64,000 nucleotides of DNA from DATBVX01 sp963705495 (GTDB lineage Bacteria; Pseudomonadota; Gammaproteobacteria; Steroidobacterales; Steroidobacteraceae), in NCBI GenBank assembly GCA_963705495.1, contig CAVPJQ010000016.1:1-64000 (forward strand), written 5' to 3'. Positions 49,511-59,103 of this stretch are shown here, one piece after another; position 1 is the first letter of the stretch, and every line of letters starts with the position of its first letter. A model generated the notes under the pieces. It saw only the letters and a list, made by a program, of their open reading frames with translations. It was not told where the DNA came from and made no database searches. Position numbers and translations under genes: made by a program.

Positions 49511-50568
49511 TCAGGCCAACGCTGCGAGAACTGCATCGCCCGCGGCGCGGGTGCTCAGCGCCTCTCATCGCCCGGGCGATGTCGCGCGTACGGACTCCCG
49601 CGCGATCGCGGCGTCGACCGCCGCTTCGATCGCTCGGGCCTCGTGTTCGAGGCCAGCGAATGTCGCAGCAGCATCGCGGCGCTCAGGATCGTGCCGAACG
49701 GATTCGCGATGCCACGACCCGCGATGTCGGGCGCCGAGCCGTGGATCGGCTCGTAGAGCCCGCGCGTGCCCTCGCCGAGCGACGCCGACGGCAGCAGACC
49801 CATCGATCCGGCGAGCATCGACGCTTCGTCCGTCAGGATGTCGCCGAACATGTTCTCGGTGACGATGCACGTCGAAGCACGCGGTCGGCGCATCAGGTGC
49901 ATCGCGGCGGCGTCGACCAGCATGTGCTCGAAGGTGACCTGCGGGGAACTCGGCGCGCAACACGCGTTCGGCGACCTGCGCGCCACAGCCGCGACGTCTC
50001 GAGCACGTTGGCCTTGTCGACCGAGACGAGCGCGGCGCCGGCGCGCCATCGCGAGCGCGCGCGGCGACGCGCGTGACGCGCTCGACTTCCGCCTGCGTGT
50101 ACGTCGCACAGGTCCTCGCGGTGGTGGCGGTGCGGCTCTTCTTGCCGAAGTAGATGCCGCCCGTCAGCTCGCGCACGACCATGATGTCGACGTCGGCGAG
50201 CACCTCGGGCTTGAGCGGCGAGGCGTCGAGCAGGGCGGGATGCAGCGCGACGGGACGCAGATTCGCGAAAAGACCGAGCGCGCGCCGCAGCCCCAGCAGT
50301 CCCTGCTCGGGTCGCACCGGCGCGTCCGGGTCCGACCACTTCGGTCCGCCGACGGCGCCCAGCAGCACGGCATCCGCACGCCGGCAAGCGTCAGCGTTGC
50401 GGAGGCAGGGGCAGCCCGTCGCATCGATCGCGGCGCCGCCGATCAGCGCTTCGGCAACTCGAACTCGTGATCGAAGCGACGCGCGACGGCGTGCAGACGC
50501 GCACGGCCTCGGCGGTGACTTCGGGACCGATGCCGTCGCCCGGGCAGAACCGCGATCCGCGCCTTCAC
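49511..50568 (-). CDS. leuB: 3-isopropylmalate dehydrogenase (frame changes)
   Basis: About 352 residues. It starts at GTG 50568 (VKARIAVLPGDGIGPEV when frames are joined). Landmarks: DAVLLGAVGGPKW, RPEQGLLGLRRALGLFANLRPV, VVRELTGGIYFGKKS, the DKANVLETSRLWR block, VTENMFGDILTDEASMLAGSMGLLPSASLGEG, YEPIHGSAPDIAGRGIANPFGTILSAAMLLRHSL. NAD+-dependent step 3 of leucine synthesis. Many frame changes. Last gene of the minus-strand operon; it ends one base from metB. Confidence 0.85.
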
Positions 50569-51155
50569 GCGTGCGCGCTGCTCGTAGCGGGTGATCCGCT
50601 CCTCCTGGCCGAGCAGGTAGCCGAGTTCGTCGATGCCGTTCAGCAGGCAGTAGCGCGCAAAGGCCTCGACGGGAAACTTGACCGAGCGGCCGTCGGGCAG
50701 CGTCAGCGCGGTGCTCTCGAGGTCGACTTCGACTTCGACACCGGGATGTTCGAGCAGCCAGCGGTGCGTGGCCTCGTCGACGATGATCGGCAGCAGGCCG
50801 TTCTTCAGCGCGTTGCTGCGAAAGATGTCGGCGATCTCGGTGCTGATGACGGCGCGAATGCCGAAGTCGAGCAGCGCCCACGGCGCATGCTCGCGCGACG
50901 AGCCGCAGCCGAAGTTGCGGCCGGCGACCAGCACCTGGCAGCCCTGGACTGCGGCTGGTTGAGCACGAAGTCGGGTCGCGGTGTGCCGTCCGGGTCGTAG
51001 CGCCAGTCGGCGAACAGCTGCTCGCCGAGGCCCTCGCGGGTGGTCGTGGTCAGGAAGCGCGCCGGAATGATCTGGTCGGTGTCGATGTTGGAGTTCGGCA
51101 TCACGACCGTCCGCGAACGGATGCCGCGGATCAGGGTGCGTTCAGGAGCGCTCAC
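50565..51155 (-). CDS. leuD: Isopropylmalate isomerase, small subunit (frame changes)
   Basis: About 197 residues. GTG 51155 overlaps the leuC stop (GTGA). Sequence: RTVVMPNSNIDTDQIIPARFLTTTTREGLGEQLFADWRYDPDGTPRPDFVLNQP, then LVAGRNFGCGSSREHAPWALLDFGIRAVISTEIADIFRSNALKNGLLPI, the swivel domain with its active-site loop. A frame change lies near 50950; another must precede the end, because the leuD frame runs into leuB instead of stopping at the GTGA junction. Confidence 0.85.
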
Positions 51156-52550
51156 GACAGGAATTCGCGCGGATCGGTGACGCGACCGCGAACCGCAGCG
51201 GCCGCGGCCGTCGCAGGGCTCGCGAGCAGCGTGCGCGCTCCCTTGCCCTGGCGGCCTTCGAAGTTGCGGTTGCTGGTGCTGACGCAGTACTCCCCGGCCG
51301 CGACCGTGTCGCCGTTCATGCCGATGCACATCGAGCAGCCCGACTCGCGCCATTCCGCGCCGGCGTCGAGGAAGACGCGATCCAGGCCCTCGGACTCGGC
51401 CTCGCGCTTGATCTGCTGCGAGCCCGGGACCACGAGCATGCGCACGCCGCGCGCCACCCGGTGCCCTTTCAGGACGTGCGCGGCTTCGCAGATCGGAGAG
51501 GCGCGCGTTGGTGCAGCTGCCGACGAAGACGACGTTGACCGGCTTGTCGCGGATCGCCTCGCCCGGGGAGAAGCCCATGTAGTTCAGCGCGTGCGCGAAC
51601 ACGGCGTCGCCTTCGACCTTGGGTATGGACGCGAGATCGGCATGACCATGCCCGGATTGGTGCCGTAGGTGATCATCGGCTCGAGCGTCCCGCGTCGATG
51701 TCGATCTTGCGGTCGAACGCGGCGCCCGGGTCCGACGGCAGTTCTCGCCAGCGCTCGACCGCGCGTCCCAGTCGGCGCCCTGCGGCGCCCGCGGTCGGCC
51801 TTTCAGGTACGCGAACGTGGTTTCGTCCGGCGCGATCATGCCGGCGCGCGCGCCGGCTTCGATCGACATGTTGCAGACCGTCATGCGCTCGTCCATCGAC
51901 AGCGCGCGAATCGCCTCGCCGCGGTACTCGAAGACGTGGCCGGTGCCGCCCGCGACGCCGATCTTGCCGATGATCGCGAGAATCAGGTCCTTGGCGGTGA
52001 CCGCCGGCTGCAGCCGGCCGTACACGTCGACGGCGAACGTCCGCGGGCGACGCTGCAGCAGGCACTGCGTCGCGAGCACGTGGCCGACCTCGGTCGTGCC
52101 GATGCCGAAGGCGAGGGCACCGAATGCACCGTGCGTGCTGGTGTGGCTGTCGCCGCAGACGATGGTCTTGCCCGGCTGCGTCGCGCCCAGCTCCGGTCCG
52201 ATGACGTGCACGATGCCGCGCCGATCGCTGCGCAGGCCGAGCAGCTCGACGCCGAATTCCGCGCAGTTGTCCTCGAGCTCGCGAATCTGCTTCGCCGCCG
52301 ACTCGATCGCGATCGGCACGCTGCCGAAGATCTGCTCGGTCGCGTCGGCGTGGAGTGGTCCATCGTGCCCAGCGTGCGTCCGGTCCGCCGCACCTTCAGG
52401 CCGCGCTCGCGCAGGACCGTGAAGGCCTGGGGCGAGGTGACCTCGTGAATCAGGTGCAGGTCGATGTACAGGACCGCCGGCGTGTCGACGGTTTCGGGCG
52501 CTGACCAGGTGCTGATCCCAGATTTTCTCGAACAGGGTACGTGGCTGCAT
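51152..52550 (-). CDS. leuC: Isopropylmalate isomerase, large subunit (frame changes)
   Basis: About 466 residues from ATG 52550 (QPRTLFEKIWDQHLV). Conserved aconitase-superfamily blocks include VCGDSHTSTHGAFGALAFGIGTTEVGHVLATQCL, the FeS-cluster cysteine region VVFVGSCTNARLSDLR, and AEWRESGCSMCIGMNGDTVAAGEYCVSTSNRNFEGRQGKGARTLLASP. Frames change near 52490, 52350, 51750, 51500 and others. With LeuD it isomerises 2- to 3-isopropylmalate. Confidence 0.87.
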
Positions 52551-52558
52551 CGACCCGG

Positions 52559-53520
52559 TCAGCCAGCGGCTGCCGCCTTCACTCCCTTGTCGTCGACCCA
52601 GGTCGAGCCAGCCCCACTTGTCGGGCGTGCGGCCCTCGAACAGGCCGAAGAAGGCGCTCTGCAGGGCTTGCGTGATCGGGCCCCGCTTCCCGGCGCCGAT
52701 CTGGATCCCGTCGACGGAGCGAATCGGCGTGATCTCCACGGCCGTGCCGGTGAAGAACAGCTCGTCGGCCAGATACAGCATCTCGCGCGGGATCGAGCTT
52801 TCGCGCACTTCGAAGTTGCGTTCGCGTGCGAGGCGTGCGACCGAATCGCGCGTGATGCCACCGAGGATCGAGCAGGCGAGGGCGGGCGTGTGGATGACGC
52901 CGTCCTTGACGAGGAACAGGTTCTCGCCGGCGCCTTCGCTCACCAGTCCGCCGGGCGTGAGGCCGATGCCTTCGGCAAACCCGAGGCGGCGAGCTTCCAT
53001 GCCGATGAGCTGGCTCGACAGGTAGTTGCCGCCGGCCTTGCCGAGCGCGGGAATGGTGTTGGGTGCCACGCGCTGCCAGGACGATACGCAGACGTCGACG
53101 CCGTTCTGCAGCCCCTCGGCGCCGAGATAAGCGCCCCATTCGATTGCCGCAATGGCCACCTCGGTCGGCGGGTCGACCTTGGGCGTAACGCCGATTTCGC
53201 CGTAGCCGCGAAACACGATCGGCCGCAGGTACGCGCCCTTGGTCAGCCCATTTGCCGACAACCACTGTCTTGCAGGCTGCGATGATCTGCTGCGCGTCGT
53301 AGGGCATCTCGATGGAATAGATCTTGGCGGAGTCGAACAGGCGATGGGCGTGATCGGTGAGTCTGAAGATGCAAGGCCCTTGCGGCGTCGCATAGGAACG
53401 GATGCCCTCGAATACCGATGAGCCGTAGTGCAGCGCATGAGCCATGACGTGCACCGTGGCCTTTTCCCAGGGCACGAGCTTGCCGTTGAACCAGATGAAC
53501 TGCGTGGGCTTGATGGGCAT
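52559..53520 (-). CDS. ilvE: Branched-chain amino-acid aminotransferase (two frame changes)
   Basis: About 320 residues from ATG 53520 (PIKPTQFIWFNGKLVPWEKATVHVMAHALHYGSSVFEGIRSY). Fold-type IV: YLRPIVFRGYGEIGV, the PLP lysine region ALGKAGGNYLSSQLIGMEARRLGF, VSEGAGENLFLVKDG, and ELFFTGTAVEITPIRSVDGI. Frames change near 53260 and 52610. It carries out the last step of valine, isoleucine and leucine synthesis and sits between leuA and leuC. TTG 53535, right after GAAGGA, is an alternative start. Confidence 0.88.
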
Positions 53521-53550
53521 GAGAGTTCTCGCCAATCCTTCGTTGTCACA

Positions 53551-55134
53551 CTACGGCCTGCGCGGTGCGCGCGCTCTTGCGTCGCTCCTGCAGGGGTTTC
53601 GCACCGCCGTCAGGCGGCTGAGCTCGACACGATTGATCACCTCGAGGAACGCGCGCGCGCTCGACTCGATGATGTTGGTGCTCACGCTGGAACCGCGGTA
53701 CGTGCGGCCATTGTACTCCACGTAAACCAGCGCTTCGCCCTGCGCATCCTCGCCTTCTGACACGCTGCGCACTTCGTACTTGCGCAGGTTCAGGATCACG
53801 CCGGCGGCCTGCTCCATCGCCTTGAAGCAAGCGTCGACCGGGCCATCGCCATTGGCCTGCTTTTCAATCGAGCGGCCATCCTGGTGCGCGAGACACACCG
53901 TCGCCGACCCTTCCGCTCCAGTGCGGGCCTGAGTCGCGAACGAGACCAGCGACCAGGGGCCACTCGATGCGCTGCCGGCACGCAATACCAGGGCTTCGAT
54001 GTCACCGTCGAACAGCTCCTTCTTGGTATCGGCGAGTGCCTTGAATTCCTCGAACAGCTGGTTGAATTCCAGCTCGTCGAGCTCGAAGCCGAGTTGCTTG
54101 ACGCGTTCCCGCAAGGCGTGTCGGCCACTGTGCTTGCCGAGCACCAGGTGAGTGCGCGTCAGGCCGACGTCTTCCGGTCGCATGATCTCGTAGGTCGAAT
54201 GGTGGCGGAGCATGCCGTGCTGGTGGATGCCCGATTCGTGCGCGAACGCATTCTCGCCGATGACCGCCTTGTTCCGCGGGATCGGCATGCCGGTAATGCT
54301 CGAGACGAGGCGCGAGGTCGGATAGAGCCGCGTGGTATCGATGCCGGTCGCGAGACGGAAATAGGCATCGCGCGTCTTCAACGCCATGACCACTTCCTCG
54401 AGCGAGCAATTCCCGGCACGTTCGCCGATGCCATTGACCGTGCATTCGATCTGTCGGGCGCCCGCCAGGACGGCACTCAGGCTGTTGGCAACGGCCATGC
54501 CGAGATCGTTGTGACAATGAACACTGAGCACCACCTTGTCGATGCCGCGCACGTGCTCGCGCAGGTAGCGGAACAGCTGTCCAAATTCGTCCGGTACGGT
54601 GTAACCGACGGTATCGGGGATGTTGACCGTCGTCGCTCCAGCCTCGATCACCGCTGAGACGACTTCGGCAAGATACTCGGGCTCGGTCCGTGCCGCGTCC
54701 TCGGGCGAGAACTCGACGTCCTCGCACAGCTCGCGTGCGATACGCACGCCTTCCACGGCGGTGCGGACGATCTCGTCCTTCGCCATCTTCAGCTTGTGCT
54801 GGCGATGGATCGCGCTGGTGGCGAGAAAGACGTGCAGGCGCCGCCGCGGAGCATCGCGCAGCGCCTTGGCGGAGCGTTCAATGTCGTCACGATTGCAGCG
54901 GGCGAGTCCGGCAATGATCGGTCCGGTGATTTCGCGGGCCACGGACTGAACCGCTTCCCAATCGCCGCGCGATGCCGCCGGAAAGCCGGCCTCGATCACG
55001 TCCACACCGAGATCAGCGAGCGCGCGGGCCACCCGCAGCTTTTCCGCCAGAGTCATGCTGCACCCGGGCGACTGCTCTCCATCGCGCAACGTGGTGTCAA
55101 AAATCAGCACACGGTTCGGGTCGTGAGTGGCCAT
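53551..55134 (-). CDS. leuA: 2-isopropylmalate synthase
   Basis: 527 residues, intact. DRE-TIM barrel with FDTTLRDGEQSPG, VDVIEAGFPAAS, the metal His pair in SVHCHNDLGMAVANSL, VNGIGERAGNCSLEEVVMAL and GIHQHGMLRH. The C-terminal LeuA regulatory domain (from ~400: SASSGPWSLVSFATQ ... YEVRSVSEGEDAQGEALVYVEYNGRTYRGSSVSTNIIESSARAFLEVINR, interrupted here for length) mediates leucine feedback. Commits 2-ketoisovalerate to leucine. ATG 55134. Confidence 0.93.
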   Translation of the reverse strand: MATHDPNRVLIFDTTLRDGEQSPGCSMTLAEKLRVARALADLGVDVIEAGFPAASRGDWEAVQSVAREITGPIIAGLARCNRDDIERSAKALRDAPRRRLHVFLATSAIHRQHKLKMAKDEIVRTAVEGVRIARELCEDVEFSPEDAARTEPEYLAEVVSAVIEAGATTVNIPDTVGYTVPDEFGQLFRYLREHVRGIDKVVLSVHCHNDLGMAVANSLSAVLAGARQIECTVNGIGERAGNCSLEEVVMALKTRDAYFRLATGIDTTRLYPTSRLVSSITGMPIPRNKAVIGENAFAHESGIHQHGMLRHHSTYEIMRPEDVGLTRTHLVLGKHSGRHALRERVKQLGFELDELEFNQLFEEFKALADTKKELFDGDIEALVLRAGSASSGPWSLVSFATQARTGAEGSATVCLAHQDGRSIEKQANGDGPVDACFKAMEQAAGVILNLRKYEVRSVSEGEDAQGEALVYVEYNGRTYRGSSVSTNIIESSARAFLEVINRVELSRLTAVRNPCRSDARARAPRRP

Positions 55135-55154
55135 GACTGCTCCGGGGTTCGGGG

Positions 55155-56261
55155 CTAGAACTCGTGAGTGGTCCGCGGCGGACGCGGGTCGTAGTCCATG
55201 CTGGTGAGGGCATGGTTCTGGTGGAAATCGACGGCGTTCCCGATGGGGTCGCCGTGCAGGACGCTCAGCAGCGTGCTCGAGGTGATGTTGCCGCCGCTCA
55301 GCACGATTCCGACGCGCTGCCCGGCGATCCGGCGCCTCAGTCGCGTCGCCCCGGCGAGCGCAGCAGCGCCGGCGCCCTCGGCGAGTTGATGCAGCGTATC
55401 GGCGTAGCAGCGAATGGCGGCATGTATTTCCGCCTCCTCGACTTCGACCATGTCGTCGAGCGTGTCGCGCAGGATGGCGACTGTGTCGCGGGAGGGCACG
55501 CGCGCCGCCAGTCCGTCTGCGATGGTTTCGCCGATCACGGCTTCTTTCATTTCACCGGTATGAAAGGCGCGTGACAGGGCAGGAGCATTCGCCGCCTGCA
55601 CGCCGATCAGGCGCGTGTGCGGGCTCAGCGCCTTGAACGCGAGTCCCATGCCAGCCGCGAGACTGCCGCCGCCCACAGGGACGAACACCGTATCAAGGGG
55701 TTGGGTCGCCTGTTCCAGCATCTCGAGCGCCACGGTCGCGTATCCCGCGATCAGTGCCGGCGCGCGCGAGGGGTGAATGGCCAGGGCACCGGTCTGCTGT
55801 GCGTGGCGCACTGCTGCCAGCCACGCGGAGTCGAAGTCGTGACCCTGGACGATGACCTGCGCGCCCAGCGCCACCATCGCGGCGTTCTTGTCAGGGTTAT
55901 TTCCCTCGGGCACGAAGATCGTGCACGTCACGCGATGCAGCTGCGATGCGTGCGCGAGCGATTGTCCATGGTTGCCCCGCGTCGCCGTAACGAGACCGCT
56001 TTGACGCTCCTGTTCCGTCAATGTGGCGAGCAGGTTCAGGCCGCCGCGGATCTTGAAGGAACCGAGCAGTTGTGCGTTTTCAAGCTTGATGAAGGGCACA
56101 CAGCCCATGCGTGCGGCGAGCACCGGGTGTGTCACGAGCGGTGTCGCAGTCAGCAGCCCGCGCAGGCGTTTTCTCGCTGCCACGATATCGTCGAAATGCA
56201 GAGCGCCGGTGTGGCGATCCGTCATCGGCATCGAGACCTCGCGTGTGGAGCTGACCGGCAT
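55155..56261 (-). CDS. tdcB: Threonine dehydratase, catalytic (TdcB-type, no ACT domain)
   Basis: 368 residues, intact; starts at 56261, six bases after ilvC (56231 is an alternative). Fold-II PLP enzyme with the lysine in ENAQLLGSFKIRGGLN, VTATRGNHGQSLAHAS, VPVGGGSLAAGMGLAF and GIVLSGGNITSSTLL. It deaminates threonine to 2-ketobutyrate for isoleucine. The C-terminal ACT-like regulatory region of IlvA is absent, so isoleucine feedback at this enzyme is not expected. Position between ilvC and leuA supports the biosynthetic role. Confidence 0.85.
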   Translation of the reverse strand: MPVSSTREVSMPMTDRHTGALHFDDIVAARKRLRGLLTATPLVTHPVLAARMGCVPFIKLENAQLLGSFKIRGGLNLLATLTEQERQSGLVTATRGNHGQSLAHASQLHRVTCTIFVPEGNNPDKNAAMVALGAQVIVQGHDFDSAWLAAVRHAQQTGALAIHPSRAPALIAGYATVALEMLEQATQPLDTVFVPVGGGSLAAGMGLAFKALSPHTRLIGVQAANAPALSRAFHTGEMKEAVIGETIADGLAARVPSRDTVAILRDTLDDMVEVEEAEIHAAIRCYADTLHQLAEGAGAAALAGATRLRRRIAGQRVGIVLSGGNITSSTLLSVLHGDPIGNAVDFHQNHALTSMDYDPRPPRTTHEF

Positions 56262-56267
56262 CGCGAT

Positions 56268-57263
56268 TCAGGCTCGCTCTTGATTCAACCAGGGCATGCG
56301 CGCTCGCAGCGCGGCACCCACTTTCTCGATCGGTTGATCGAGGTCGGCCTGCAACAGGCGCTTGTACGTTCCGCCACCGGCCCGGTTCTCAGCGATCCAC
56401 TGGCGCGCGAACCGCCCGCTACGGATTTCCTTGAGTACCTTCTGCATTTCTTTCCTGACGCGCGCGTTGATGATGCGCGGGCCGCGCGTGAGATCGCCGT
56501 ACTTGGCGGTTTCGCTGATGTAACGGTGCATTTTTTCGAGCCCGCCCTCGTGCAGGAGGTCCACGATCAGCTTGAGCTCGTGCAGGCACTCGTAGTAGGC
56601 AACCTCCGGCTGGTATCCCGCTTCCACGAGCGTCTGGAATCCTTGTACGACCAGCTCCGTCGTACCGCCGCACAACACCGATTGCTCGCCGAACAGGTCC
56701 GTCTCGGTTTCCTCGGCGAAGGTCGTTTCGAGCACGCCACCGCGCGTGCCACCGATGCCATGCGCGTACGCCAGCGCCTTCTCTTTCGCTTTGCCACTGG
56801 CGTCCTGGGCGACCGCGATGAGACACGGTACGCCGCGTCCTTGCTGGAACTGCCGGCGCACGAGATCTCCCGGTCCCTTGGGCGCGATCAGCACGACGTC
56901 GAGGTCCTTGCGAGGCTTGATCTGACGAAAATGGATATTGAAGCCGTGTGCGAAGAGAAGCGTGGCGCCTGGCTGCAGCGCCTGTTTGACGTCGTTATAG
57001 AGCGCCTGCTGCGCGAGATCGGGCACGAGCATCGCGACGAGGTCCGCACCCCGCACCGCGTCGATCGGCTCGGCGACCTTGAGCCCGTCTTTCTTGGCTT
57101 TCTTCCAGCTGCCGCCTGCCTTGCGCACACCGACCGTGACGTCGTGGCCGCTATCTTTGAGATTGAGGGCGTGCGCGCGACCCTGGCTGCCATAGCCCAG
57201 GATCGCGATGCGAGCACCCTTCAGCGCGCGCTTGTTGACGTCTTTGCCCGAATACAACCGCAT
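56268..57263 (-). CDS. ilvC: Ketol-acid reductoisomerase, class I
   Basis: 331 residues, intact. ATG 57263 is chosen for the GGGAGG six bases upstream. N-terminal Rossmann domain (ARIAILGYGSQGRAHALNLKDSGHDV, VRKAGGSWKKA), catalytic region with FAHGFNIHF, VLIAPKGPGDLVRRQF, DLFGEQSVLCGGTTELV, and the knotted domain with ECLHELKLIVDLLHEGG. NADPH-dependent step in valine and isoleucine synthesis. It is the first structural gene after the leader peptide and attenuator. Confidence 0.95.
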   Translation of the reverse strand: MRLYSGKDVNKRALKGARIAILGYGSQGRAHALNLKDSGHDVTVGVRKAGGSWKKAKKDGLKVAEPIDAVRGADLVAMLVPDLAQQALYNDVKQALQPGATLLFAHGFNIHFRQIKPRKDLDVVLIAPKGPGDLVRRQFQQGRGVPCLIAVAQDASGKAKEKALAYAHGIGGTRGGVLETTFAEETETDLFGEQSVLCGGTTELVVQGFQTLVEAGYQPEVAYYECLHELKLIVDLLHEGGLEKMHRYISETAKYGDLTRGPRIINARVRKEMQKVLKEIRSGRFARQWIAENRAGGGTYKRLLQADLDQPIEKVGAALRARMPWLNQERA

Positions 57264-57318
57264 GAGTCCTCCCACAATCACAAACCGGTCGCCGCCATCG
57301 GCAAATCAGGGTTGCCCC

Positions 57319-57356
57319 AAAAAGAAACCCCGCCTCGGCGCTGCCGGTGCGGGGTT
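57319..57356 (-). terminator. Attenuator terminator of the ilv-leu operon
   Basis: On the minus strand AACCCCGC (57356-57349), a 15-base loop, GCGGGGTT (57333-57326), then TCTTTTT. It lies between the leader peptide gene and ilvC, so it can only be a conditional terminator. Confidence 0.88.
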
Positions 57357-57403
57357 CCTTGGTGTTCGCCTTTGGATCGATCCTCAGGCCAAGGCCCCGC
57401 ACC
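57346..57403 (-). promoter_or_regulatory. Antiterminator pairing of the ilv-leu attenuator
   Basis: GGTGCGGGG (57403-57395, at the end of the leader peptide frame) is exactly complementary to CCCCGCACC (57354-57346), which contains most of the 5' arm of the terminator. The two pairings are mutually exclusive. Upstream GCCCC and GCAC segments can pair with GGGGC and GTGC to make the competing pause hairpin. Confidence 0.82.
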
Positions 57404-57512
57404 TCCGTGCCAGCAGCAGGCCAATCAGGGGCAGCTCGAAACTGACAACACCAGCCGCCAGTGATCCGGCGCGGAGCGCAGCAAGCGTGGCGGTCGAGGT
57501 CTTGGTCGTCAT
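57384..57512 (-). CDS. Branched-chain leader peptide (42 residues)
   Basis: ATG 57512 to TGA 57384. The peptide begins MTTKTSTATLAALRAG and ends with a run rich in the control residues: GVVSFELPLIGLLLARRCGA. Leucine, valine and isoleucine codons are packed just before the GGTGCGGGG antiterminator arm, so stalling there would free the antiterminator. Too short for ordinary gene calling, it is the expected partner of the attenuator and resembles enterobacterial IlvL in design, including a CGA ending. Confidence 0.85.
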   Translation of the reverse strand: MTTKTSTATLAALRAGSLAAGVVSFELPLIGLLLARRCGALA

Positions 57513-57540
57513 TGGCGCTGAGAAAATCGAGTTGCGAACG

Positions 57541-57570
57541 ATAGGAGCATAGGAATCGCGAGCTTGTCAA
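57541..57570 (-). promoter_or_regulatory. Promoter candidate of the ilv-leu operon
   Basis: A perfect -35 TTGACA (57570-57565) and, 18 bases on, a weak -10 TCCTAT (57546-57541), about 30 bases before the leader peptide ATG. Confidence 0.45.
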
Positions 57571-57689
57571 CCGCAGAGGCGGCGGCAGAAGACTGTCTGA
57601 CTGTTCGTCGCTCGTGCGCGCTGGTGCGGTTCGATGCAGCGACGTGAATTCTGTAAGCTTGGTGGCGCCGACCCCATGACTCCGTTCTA

Positions 57690-59096
57690 ATGCCTGCACT
57701 GCTTCCGCATTCTGCCTCCGAACCGGCTGCTCTGCCGCTGTGGCTGGTGAGCGAGAGCGCGCTGGAATCGTGGCTCGGGGCGCAGCCCCCGCGCATCGCG
57801 CATTGGGCGAGCGATAGTGGTTTCAAGGCGGAACGCCACCGCGTGCTGCTGCTTCCGGACGCGAACGGAAAAGTGTGCGCAGCGGCGCTGGGACTCGGCC
57901 GCCTCGCGGAACTGCGCGAGCTCAGCTTGTGGCATGTGGCTGGACTGACTGATCGTCTACCGCCCGGCGATTTCCGGTGCGCCACCGAGTTGCCGGCCGC
58001 AGCCGCAAATCAATTCGCGCTCGGGTTTCTCTATGGACAGTACCGCTTCGAGCGCTATCGCCTCCACCGGCCACATCGCGCGCCACTCGCCTGATCGCGC
58101 CGGCGAACTGCGATATCGCTCAGGTGGAATGCGCATATCGCGCGCTCTCGTGGGCGCGCGATCTGATCAATACACCCGCGAGCGATCTCGGCCCGCTTGA
58201 ACTTGCGGCCGAGGTGGCGAACCTCGCGAAGCAATTCTCTGCCACGCATCGCGTAGTCGAAGGTGCGCACCTGCTGGAGCAGAACTTCCCGATGATTCAT
58301 GCCGTCGGCCGCGCCAGCAGCCGCTCACCGTGCCTGGCGGACCTGTCGTGGGGGAGCCGGGGTCCGCGCATCACACTTGTCGGCAAGGGCGTGTGCTTCG
58401 ACAGCGGCGGCCTCGACCTCAAGAACGCGCCGTCCATGCAGCTCATGAAGAAGGATATGGGTGGCGCCGCCTGTGTACTCGCGCTCGCGCGCATGATCAT
58501 GGAGTCGCAATTACCGGTGCGGCTGCGAGTATTGATCCCGGCGGTCGAGAACAGCGTCGGCGGCGATGCCTATCGGCCCGGAGATGTGTTGGCGACGCGC
58601 AAGGGCCTCTCGGTTGAAATCGGTAACACCGATGCCGAAGGACGTCTCGTGCTCGCCGATGCCATCGCTGAAGCGGACTCCGAGTCGCCGGATCTGCTGG
58701 TCGACCTGGCGACGTTGACGGGCGCAGCGCGCGTCGCGCTCGGACCGGATTTGCCGGCTCTATATGGCAACGATGAGTCGCTGTGCGCCCAACTCCTGCG
58801 TCACGGGCAGGAACAGCATGATCCGCTCTGGCCGATGCCGCTGTGGAGCCCATACGAGGAAGATCTGGCGAGCAAGGTCGCGGATCTCAGCAATGCCTCG
58901 GCATCGACATTTGCTGGCTCGATAATCGGTGCGCTGTTTCTCAAGCGCTTTGTATCGGAGCGTACGCCGTGGCTGCACGTGGACCTGTACGCCTGGAATC
59001 CAAAGGAACGTCCGGGCCGGCCGGTCGGGGCTGAGGCGCAGACGCGTGCGTGCGCTTTTTGCCTTGATCAAAGAGCGCAGCGCCGCGCCCGGCTGA
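57690..59096 (+). CDS. Leucyl aminopeptidase, M17 family (two frame changes)
   Basis: About 469 residues when joined; ATG 57690. The N-terminal domain is divergent. The catalytic domain has RDLINTPASDLGPLELA, VGKGVCFDSGGLDLKNA, MKKDMGGAACVLALA and the family signature NTDAEGRLVLADA, which supply the two-metal site. Also FAGSIIGALFLKRFV near the end. Frames change near 58070 and 59050; the joined C-terminus is ALFALIKERSAAPG. It resembles the PepA/PepB type. Divergent from the ilv-leu operon. Confidence 0.83.
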
Positions 59097-59103
59097 GAGC
59101 AGC

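Noticed and set aside
55617..57464. 615-codon open frame on the plus strand
   Set aside because: It lies antisense to intact ilvC, tdcB and the leader region, has no known motif and reads as Arg/Glu/His-rich shadow sequence typical of GC-rich DNA.
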